DNA from: DASZVN01 sp035547055 | GTDB lineage: Bacteria; Pseudomonadota; Alphaproteobacteria; Rhizobiales; Methylopilaceae | Direction: 5' to 3' | Assembly (NCBI GenBank): GCA_035547055.1 | Contig: DASZVN010000051.1 | Span: forward strand, 1-37,493 | Length of the DNA: 37,493 nucleotides | Part shown: positions 31,951 through 37,493 of the stretch, in pieces | Layout of the letters: the number at the start of each line of letters is the position of its first letter | How positions within the stretch are numbered: position 1 is the first letter of the stretch | The notes under the pieces: model-generated | What the model was told of the DNA's origin: nothing | Databases searched by the model: none | The model's input: only the letters and a program-made list of their open reading frames with translations | Translations under genes and position numbers: made by a program

Positions 31951-33581
31951 TGCCCGTAACCGAAGCGGACTACATCGTCGTCGGCGCCGGCTCGGCCGGC
32001 TGCGTCCTCGCCAACCGGCTCTCGGCCGACGGCGCCAAGGTGGCGCTGCTCGAGGCCGGCGGGCGCGACAGCCACATCAAGTTCCGCGTGCCGCTGGCGT
32101 TTCGCGACCTCTGGATCGACCGCCGCTTCTCTTGGAACTACCAGAGCGATCCCGAGCCGACGCTGAACGGTCGCCGGGTGCCGGTGCCGCGCGGCAAGGT
32201 GCTCGGCGGCTCGTCCTCGATCAACGGCATGCTCTATTCGCGCGGCCACCCGCGCGACTACGACCAATGGCGCCAGCTCGGCTGCACCGGCTGGGGCTAT
32301 GCCGACATCCTGCCCTACTACAAGCGCGCCGAGACCGACTGGCGCGGGGAGGGCCCCTATCACGGCGGCTCGGGGCCGCTGACGGTCTCGCGCCACAAGA
32401 CCGACAACGCGCTCTATCGCGACCTCGTCGCCGCCGCGGCGAAGCTCGGCTATCCCGAGAGCACGGACTTCCACGGCACTCAGACCGAAGGCTTCGCCGC
32501 GCCCGACTTCACGGTGTCGCGCCGGGGACGGCGGGCATCGACCGCGGCGGCCTATCTGGTGCCGGCGCTGGCGCGGCCGAACCTCACCGTCGTCACCCGG
32601 GCGCAGGCGACCCGCGTGATCGTCGAAGGCGGCCGCGCCGCCGGCGTCGAATATGTGAAGGACGGCCAGCGCCACGTCGTCCGCGCCGCCCGCGACATCG
32701 TGCTGTCGGGCGGCGCTTACAACTCGCCGCAGCTCCTGATGCTGTCGGGCATCGGCCCGGCCGACCACCTGCGGCAGCACGGCATCGCCGTTGTCCAGGA
32801 CCTGCCCGGCGTCGGCCGCCGCCTGCAGGACCATGCCGGGGCGCACTCGCTGTTCGAGTGCCGCGAGCCGATCACCTTCGACCGCAACCTCCGCTTCGAC
32901 CGCCTCGCCATGGCGATGGTCGAGTGGGCGCTGCTCGGCCGCGGCGTCGTCTCCGGCCTGCCGGTGACGTGCAACTCGTTCCTCCGCACCCGCGAGGGGC
33001 TGGAGCGGCCCGACGTGCAGATCCTGTTCAGCCCGGTCGGGATGGATGCCCATGTCTGGTTCCCGGGCGTGAAGGCGCCGCGGGGCCACGTGCTGTCGAA
33101 CGCCGGCGTGCTGCTCCATCCCGAGAGCATGGGCGAGGTGACGCTGGCCTCGGCCGATCCGCTGGCGGCCCCGCGCATCCACTTCAACCTGCTCGCGACC
33201 GAGAACGACCGCGCCAGCCTGATCGCGGCGATCCGCATCGTGCGGAAGCTGTTTTCGACCGAGCCCTTCGCCCACTATGTCGGCCGGGAGGTGCGGCCGG
33301 GGCCGGACGTCGTCACCGACGACGACATCGTCGGCTATCTCCGCTCGACCACGGCGACCGCGTTCCACCCGGTCGGCACCTGCCGCATGGGGACCGGCGA
33401 CGACGCCGTGGTCGACCCCGACCTGCGTGTCCGCGGCATCGCGGGCCTCCGCGTCGCCGACGCCTCGATCATGCCGACCATCATCGGCGGCAACACCAAC
33501 GCGCCCTCGATCATGATCGGCGAGAAGGCGTCCGACCTCGTGCTCGGCCGCTCGCCGCTGCCTGCCGCCGCGGACGTGTGA
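31950..33581 (+). CDS. GMC family oxidoreductase (choline/alcohol dehydrogenase type)
   Basis: 543 residues. The N-terminal FAD site is YIVVGAGSAGCVLANRL, followed by the GMC signature GKVLGGSSSINGMLYSRGHP and SGGAYNSPQLLMLSGIGP. The C-terminus has the active-site His in ATAFHPVGTCRMG and NTNAPSIMIGEKASD. It oxidises an alcohol to an aldehyde or ketone using FAD. It overlaps the monooxygenase stop by one base, so the two are very probably co-translated and act in one pathway. Choline dehydrogenase itself is unlikely since no betaine genes are near. Confidence 0.92.
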   Translation: MPVTEADYIVVGAGSAGCVLANRLSADGAKVALLEAGGRDSHIKFRVPLAFRDLWIDRRFSWNYQSDPEPTLNGRRVPVPRGKVLGGSSSINGMLYSRGHPRDYDQWRQLGCTGWGYADILPYYKRAETDWRGEGPYHGGSGPLTVSRHKTDNALYRDLVAAAAKLGYPESTDFHGTQTEGFAAPDFTVSRRGRRASTAAAYLVPALARPNLTVVTRAQATRVIVEGGRAAGVEYVKDGQRHVVRAARDIVLSGGAYNSPQLLMLSGIGPADHLRQHGIAVVQDLPGVGRRLQDHAGAHSLFECREPITFDRNLRFDRLAMAMVEWALLGRGVVSGLPVTCNSFLRTREGLERPDVQILFSPVGMDAHVWFPGVKAPRGHVLSNAGVLLHPESMGEVTLASADPLAAPRIHFNLLATENDRASLIAAIRIVRKLFSTEPFAHYVGREVRPGPDVVTDDDIVGYLRSTTATAFHPVGTCRMGTGDDAVVDPDLRVRGIAGLRVADASIMPTIIGGNTNAPSIMIGEKASDLVLGRSPLPAAADV

Positions 33582-33599
33582 TTTGCAGGGTGGCGTCGT

Positions 33600-33618
33600 G
33601 GGCAAGCTTCGCTTGCCC
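33600..33618. terminator. Hairpin between convergent genes
   Basis: GGGCAAGC-TTC-GCTTGCCC lies in the 46-base gap between the GMC oxidoreductase and the extensin-like gene, both ending here. No T-run follows, so its role as a terminator is inferred from position. Confidence 0.45.
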
Positions 33619-33627
33619 CCTTACCGC

Positions 33628-34482
33628 TCACCGCGTGATGGCGAACGGGTCGGCGGCGGCGCTGGAGATGCTGAAGGGGCGGCGCGGCGGCGAGTAGGCG
33701 GTGGTCGGGCCGCGGTCGGCATAGCCATAGGCCGGGCGGGGCGCGGGCGGCGTCGCCGCCGGCGCCAGCGGGCGCGGCGCGTAGGACATCGGCACGCCCT
33801 CGTGCTCGGCATCCTGCTGCGGCGAGGGCTGGCAGAAATGGCTGGTGGCGCTGGCGTTGTGGTGCGCCAGGTCGAGATGGATGTGGTCGGTGTGGTAGCG
33901 GTCGGCTCCCGGCCCGAGCACCGTCGTGAAGATGCCGCAGGCGCCGCCGTGCACGGCGCGGAGGAACGCGGCCTCCTCGGGGGCGCCGTTCCAGCCGCTG
34001 CGAACCACGACCTCGCGCCCGTCCTGCAGGACGAAGGCGGAGATGTCGATCGCGTTGCCGAAGGCGTGCTCGGACAGCCTGGCGCCGCGGATATTGTCGC
34101 GCGAGCGGCAGCCATAGGCCGCGGCGACCTTGAGCGAGGCGACCGGCTCGCCGAAATCCTGCATCGCCGCCGGCTGCACCACCCGCGTCAGCCAGATCTG
34201 GAGCCCGGCGACCATCGGGCAGCCGAGCGTCGGCTGCGGCGCCATGGCGACGCTGCCGTCGAGGAGGGCGCTCACCCGGAGCGGGTGCTCGAGACCGCAG
34301 ATGCCAGGGCCGTCGATCGCCCGGCGCGGCGTGAAGCTGGCATGGGCGAGCGCGGCGGGGTCGGCGAGGCATCGCGCCTCGGCGGCATCGCGCCACGGCG
34401 GGCGCTCCTCGAACGAGAACAGGCCGCAGGCCGCGAGCCCGGCAGCGGTCCCGGCCAGCACCAACGCAACGCGCACTTTCAT
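33628..34482 (-). CDS. Extensin-like lipoprotein
   Basis: 284 residues. A lipobox-like ending of the signal peptide (AGLAACGLF, Cys20) suggests membrane anchoring. The extensin-like C-terminal domain (PF06904 type, frequent in Rhizobiales) is recognised by CGLEHPLRVSALLDG, CPMVAGLQIWLTRVVQPAA, LSEHAFGNAIDISAFVLQDG and YHTDHIHLDLA; the SEH and HIH histidines resemble a D-Ala-D-Ala carboxypeptidase metal site. The C-terminal 70 residues are Pro/Ala/Tyr-rich and disordered-looking. A role in cell-wall metabolism is inferred. Convergent with the GMC gene. Confidence 0.85.
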   Translation of the reverse strand: MKVRVALVLAGTAAGLAACGLFSFEERPPWRDAAEARCLADPAALAHASFTPRRAIDGPGICGLEHPLRVSALLDGSVAMAPQPTLGCPMVAGLQIWLTRVVQPAAMQDFGEPVASLKVAAAYGCRSRDNIRGARLSEHAFGNAIDISAFVLQDGREVVVRSGWNGAPEEAAFLRAVHGGACGIFTTVLGPGADRYHTDHIHLDLAHHNASATSHFCQPSPQQDAEHEGVPMSYAPRPLAPAATPPAPRPAYGYADRGPTTAYSPPRRPFSISSAAADPFAITR

Positions 34483-34578
34483 GATCGCGAGGATGCGGCG
34501 GATGCGCTTAACGGATGATCAACGCTGTCGCCGCCGGATGGCGGGAAAGCCTCCCTCTTGAAGCAAGGCTGTGTCGGA

Positions 34579-34607
34579 TTGACGCGGGTAATTCCCCCAT
34601 CTAAATT
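34579..34607 (+). promoter_or_regulatory. Strong promoter of the LuxR-type gene
   Basis: TTGACG (34579-34584), exactly 17 bases, then TAAATT (34602-34607): the best sigma-70-like promoter in the window, in locally AT-rich DNA. It predicts a start near 34614. Confidence 0.65.
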
Positions 34608-34648
34608 AGTGAAATCGACCACTGCGCGCACAGGGGCGCGTTCCTTTT

Positions 34649-35752
34649 CTGGACCACCAAGGCCCTCATCCCGACCGCATTGCCGACATCTACGACGCCG
34701 CGCTCAACGACGAGCGCTGGCCCGGCATCGCCGCCGCGGTCGCGCGCGCTGCCGGGGTCGAGACCGCCGCCGTGTTCGTGACCGAGCATGGCGTGGTCCG
34801 GGACATCTCCCTCACCCGCGACGGCCTCGAGACCATCGAGCCGTATACCGCCCGGTTCAGCCGGCTCGACCCATGGCAATCCCGCGCCGTCGCGATGCCG
34901 CCCGACGTGGTGCGGCTGGGCTACGAGTATTTCCCCGAGCGAGATCTTGTCCGCACCGAGTTCTACAACGATTTCGGTCGCCGCTTCGGCCTGTTCCGGC
35001 CGATGGCGGCAACGCTCAAGCTCGCCCCCGGCGTGATCGCGACGGCGAGCATCGAGCGCACCCATACCAAGCAGTTGTTCGAGGAGGACGAGAAGCAGCG
35101 CCTCGCCCCCTACGTGCCGCACATCAAGCGGGCCTTGCAGCTCCGGCTCCGCCATCAGGCAGCGCGCCGGGACGGGGTGCACGCGCTCGCGCTCGACGCG
35201 CTCGCCTTCGGCGCGGTCGTCGCCGACCAGGCCGGCCATGTCGTTGCGGCCAATGCGGCTGCCGAGGCGCTGGAGCGCGCCGGCAGCGGCCTGAAGCTCG
35301 GCAGCCGCCAGCGGCCGATCGAGGCCCTGCGGTCGGTCGAAAGCCGCCGCCTCCTGCGCCTGATCCATGAGGCGGCGACCGGCGGCGCCGGCGGCGTGAT
35401 GCGCCTCAGCGACAGCGACGGCGTCCCGTCGCTCCTGGTGCTGGTGACGCCGCTGCCGCGCGGCGCGTACGCCGCCAGCGGCAAGGGCCATGCGCTCGTG
35501 ACCCTCCGCGCGGCGAGCGACAGCCCCGCCTTCAACGAGGCCATGCTGTCGGCGCTGTTCGGCCTCAGCCCGGCCCAGGCGGCCATCGCCTACGCGATCT
35601 ACCGCGGCCGCTCGCCGGAGGAGATCGCCGCCGAGCGCGGGGTGAAGATCTCGACGCTGCGCACCCATCTCGGCGAGATCTTCCAGCGCACCGGGGCCGA
35701 GTCGCAGCGCGACCTGATGCGCCTGCTGGCGCTGCTGCCCCCGGTCCGGTGA
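34649..35752 (+). CDS. LuxR-family transcriptional regulator, start codon uncertain (CTG?)
   Basis: The C-terminal LuxR helix-turn-helix is plain: FGLSPAQAAIAYAIYRGRS, then EEIAAERGVKISTLRTHL. The N-terminal ~200 residues look like a sensory domain without recognised ligand motif. The first ordinary start is GTG 34772, but in-frame sequence before it (RIADIYDAALNDERWPGIAA) is clearly protein-like. The frame opens only after TGA 34610 and contains no ATG, GTG or TTG, only CTG at 34622 and 34649. CTG 34649 has AGGGG 12 bases upstream and gives 367 residues. A frameshift or sequencing error is the other explanation. A terminator follows the gene. Confidence 0.75.
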   Translation: MDHQGPHPDRIADIYDAALNDERWPGIAAAVARAAGVETAAVFVTEHGVVRDISLTRDGLETIEPYTARFSRLDPWQSRAVAMPPDVVRLGYEYFPERDLVRTEFYNDFGRRFGLFRPMAATLKLAPGVIATASIERTHTKQLFEEDEKQRLAPYVPHIKRALQLRLRHQAARRDGVHALALDALAFGAVVADQAGHVVAANAAAEALERAGSGLKLGSRQRPIEALRSVESRRLLRLIHEAATGGAGGVMRLSDSDGVPSLLVLVTPLPRGAYAASGKGHALVTLRAASDSPAFNEAMLSALFGLSPAQAAIAYAIYRGRSPEEIAAERGVKISTLRTHLGEIFQRTGAESQRDLMRLLALLPPVR

Positions 35753-35798
35753 GGCGAGGGCGCCTTGCGGCGCCGGCCGCCTTCCGCTACGACCCGGC

Positions 35799-35834
35799 AG
35801 CCCCGTCGTTCTGCGCCGGGGCTTTCGTGTTTTG
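35799..35834 (+). terminator. Intrinsic terminator after LuxR-type gene
   Basis: AGCCCCG and CGGGGCT pair around an 11-base loop, followed by TTCGTGTTTT. It lies in the 101-base gap before purA. Confidence 0.65.
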
Positions 35835-35853
35835 ATCAGCCGGTGGGGCCGCG

Positions 35854-37146
35854 ATGGCCAATGTGGTGGTGGTCGGCGCCCAATGGGGCGACGAGGGCAA
35901 AGGCAAGATCGTCGACTGGCTCTCCGAGAAGGCCGACGTGGTGGTGCGGTTCCAGGGCGGCCACAATGCCGGCCACACCCTCGTCGTCGACGGCACGACC
36001 TACAAGCTGAGCCTGCTTCCCTCCGGCGTGGTCAGGCCGGGCAAGCTGTCGGTAATCGGCAACGGCGTCGTGGTCGATCCCCATGCGCTCGCCGACGAGA
36101 TCGGCCGGCTGAAGGGGCAGGGCATCGCCGTCACTCCCGACAACCTCAAGGTGGCCGAGAACGCGCCGCTGATCCTGTCGCTCCACCGCGAGCTCGACGC
36201 GCTGCGCGAGGCCGAGAACAGCGGCACCCGCATCGGCACCACCAGGCGCGGCATCGGCCCGGCCTACGAGGACAAGGTCGGCCGCCGCGCCATTCGCCTG
36301 ATCGACCTCGCCAATCTCGAGACGCTGCGCGAGAAGATCGAGCGCCTCCTGGTCCACCACAATGCGCTGCTGCGCGGCTTCGATCTGCCCGAGGTCTCCG
36401 GCGAGGCGATCTACCAGGAGCTGGCGTCGATCGCGCCGGTGGTGCTGCCCTACGCGGCGCCGACCTGGCAGATCCTCGACCGCTGCGCCCGCGCCGGCGA
36501 GCGCATCCTGTTCGAGGGGGCCCAGGGCGCCCTGCTGGACGTGGACCACGGCACCTATCCCTACGTCACCTCGTCCAACACGGTCGCCGGTGGGGCCGCG
36601 GCCGGCAGCGGGCTCGGCCCCCGCGCCGTGGGCTATGTGCTCGGCATCGCCAAGGCCTACACCACCCGCGTCGGCGGCGGGCCGTTCCCGACCGAGCTCG
36701 TCGACGAAACCGGCCGCCTGATCGGCGAGCGCGGCCGCGAATTCGGCACCGTCACCGGACGGCCGCGGCGCTGCGGCTGGTTCGACGCGGTCGCGGCGCG
36801 CCAGGCGGTCAAGACCGGCGGCATCGACGGCCTTGCGCTGACCAAGCTCGACATCCTCGACGGCTTCGACACCATCAAGGTCTGCGTGCGCTATCGCCTC
36901 GGCGACATCGAGATCGACCGCCTGCCGGCGGGGCAGAGCGAGCAGGCCCTGGCGGAGCCCGTCTACGAGACCGTCGCGGGCTGGAAGGAGACCACCCACG
37001 GCGCCCGTTCGTGGGCGGCGCTGCCGGCCGAGGCGGTCAAATATGTCAGGCGGATCGAAGAGCTGGTGGATTGCCCGGTCGCCCTCTTGTCGACCAGCCC
37101 CGAACGGGGCGACACCGTCCTTGTTCATGACCCATTCCAGGGCTAA
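35854..37146 (+). CDS. purA: Adenylosuccinate synthetase
   Basis: Joins IMP and aspartate with GTP in AMP synthesis. 430 residues, normal length. The GTP/IMP site is VVVGAQWGDEGKGKIVDWLS at the N-terminus with FQGGHNAGHT after it (catalytic Asp and His). GTTRRGIGPAYEDKVGR, LFEGAQGALLDVDHGTYPYV, GVGG-type TTRVGGGPFPTEL and GRPRRCGWFD are all intact. The C-terminus VALLSTSPERGDTVL is standard. ATG 35854 matches the family start MANVVVVGAQWG. It is preceded by a terminator, so it needs its own promoter, which I could not place. Confidence 0.97.
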   Translation: MANVVVVGAQWGDEGKGKIVDWLSEKADVVVRFQGGHNAGHTLVVDGTTYKLSLLPSGVVRPGKLSVIGNGVVVDPHALADEIGRLKGQGIAVTPDNLKVAENAPLILSLHRELDALREAENSGTRIGTTRRGIGPAYEDKVGRRAIRLIDLANLETLREKIERLLVHHNALLRGFDLPEVSGEAIYQELASIAPVVLPYAAPTWQILDRCARAGERILFEGAQGALLDVDHGTYPYVTSSNTVAGGAAAGSGLGPRAVGYVLGIAKAYTTRVGGGPFPTELVDETGRLIGERGREFGTVTGRPRRCGWFDAVAARQAVKTGGIDGLALTKLDILDGFDTIKVCVRYRLGDIEIDRLPAGQSEQALAEPVYETVAGWKETTHGARSWAALPAEAVKYVRRIEELVDCPVALLSTSPERGDTVLVHDPFQG

Positions 37147-37199
37147 CAAGCGGGGAGTCCGGCGGCTTTGCCGCCGCTGAGAGGGCTGAGCCGGGCGAG

Positions 37200-37493
37200 A
37201 TGGCCGACTATTATCCCGTGCTGGCGCGCGCCGTCGCGGGCCTCGATCCGACGAGTTCGGAGAGTCGCCGCGAGATCTACGAACGCGCGCGCAAGGCGCT
37301 GGTCCAGCAATTGCGCAGCCTCGATCCGCCGCTCACCGAATCGGAGATCACGCGCGAGCGCCTGTCGCTTGAGGACGCCGTGCGCCGCATCGAGGCCGAG
37401 GCCCGGCCGCGGCCGACGGCACCGGCGCCGGGCGCCGCGGCCGTCGCGATGGCGGCGGCGCCCGCGATTGCCGCCAAGGCGGAGGCCCCGGTC
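37200..37493 (+). CDS. Conserved alphaproteobacterial hypothetical protein, 3' end cut by window edge
   Basis: 98 codons are visible from ATG 37200. The start MADYYPVLARAVAGLDPTS, then RREIYERARKALVQQLRSLD and ITRERLSLEDAVRRIEAEA, resembles a hypothetical protein that I recall downstream of purA in Rhizobiales; this is from memory. The N-terminal 65 residues look helical and soluble; an Ala/Pro-rich linker follows (from residue ~68), often the lead-in to a membrane segment in such proteins. CGGGCGAG precedes the ATG. Function is unknown. Confidence 0.7.
   Translation, partial: MADYYPVLARAVAGLDPTSSESRREIYERARKALVQQLRSLDPPLTESEITRERLSLEDAVRRIEAEARPRPTAPAPGAAAVAMAAAPAIAAKAEAPV

Overview
The window is GC-rich DNA that reads as an alphaproteobacterium, most likely a member of the Hyphomicrobiales/Rhizobiales or a close relative. 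The reasons are the order tatA-tatB-tatC-serS-surE-pcm, an extensin-like lipoprotein, a hopanoid gene cluster, GTCATTGCGAGCGAAGCGA-type palindromic intergenic repeats, and purA followed by a short alphaproteobacterial hypothetical gene. No rRNA, CRISPR array, transposase, phage gene or origin was seen.

Left end (1-3640): a bifunctional penicillin-binding protein cut by the window edge on the minus strand, a divergent YcgN-type CxxCxxCC protein, a probable stand-alone small RNA ending in a strong terminator, tRNA-Pro(GGG), and a second tRNA-like gene with a Cys-type 3' end and an abnormal 13-bp acceptor/T branch.

Hopanoid block (3642-13851): hpnB, a PerM/AI-2E family membrane protein, a cyclopropane-fatty-acid-synthase-like methyltransferase, a YkoP-like protein, hpnI, hpnJ, hpnK, ispH and hpnH, all on the plus strand and several overlapping by four bases. 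IspH supplies isoprenoid precursor. HpnH attaches adenosyl to the hopene skeleton, and HpnG (29444-30154, distant and on the minus strand) removes adenine. HpnI, HpnK and HpnJ build the sugar/cyclitol head group. The squalene and hopene cyclisation genes are not in the window. A sulfotransferase with unlike base composition and about 0.6 kb of non-coding, hairpin-bearing DNA separate this block from the next.

Housekeeping block (15216-21715): Tat translocase, seryl-tRNA synthetase (with an unusual insertion), SurE, Pcm, a DUF167 protein, and a WYL regulator followed by a VOC protein.

The minus-strand segment 21778-25708 holds RNase P RNA with a matching promoter, a lytic transglycosylase, a low-complexity secreted protein sharing a motif with it, an N-acetylmuramoyl-alanine amidase and a TRAP-type binding protein overlapping the amidase. 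A divergent 1205-residue hydantoinase/5-oxoprolinase follows, then hpnG converging on it, an FAD monooxygenase/GMC oxidoreductase pair, an extensin-like lipoprotein, a LuxR-type regulator with no ordinary start codon, purA, and a hypothetical gene cut by the right edge.

All identifications come from reading translations and motifs by eye; no database search was possible. The least ordinary items are the tRNA-like gene, the putative sRNA, the YkoP-like gene inside the hopanoid cluster, the SerRS insertion, and two genes that seem to need CTG starts.
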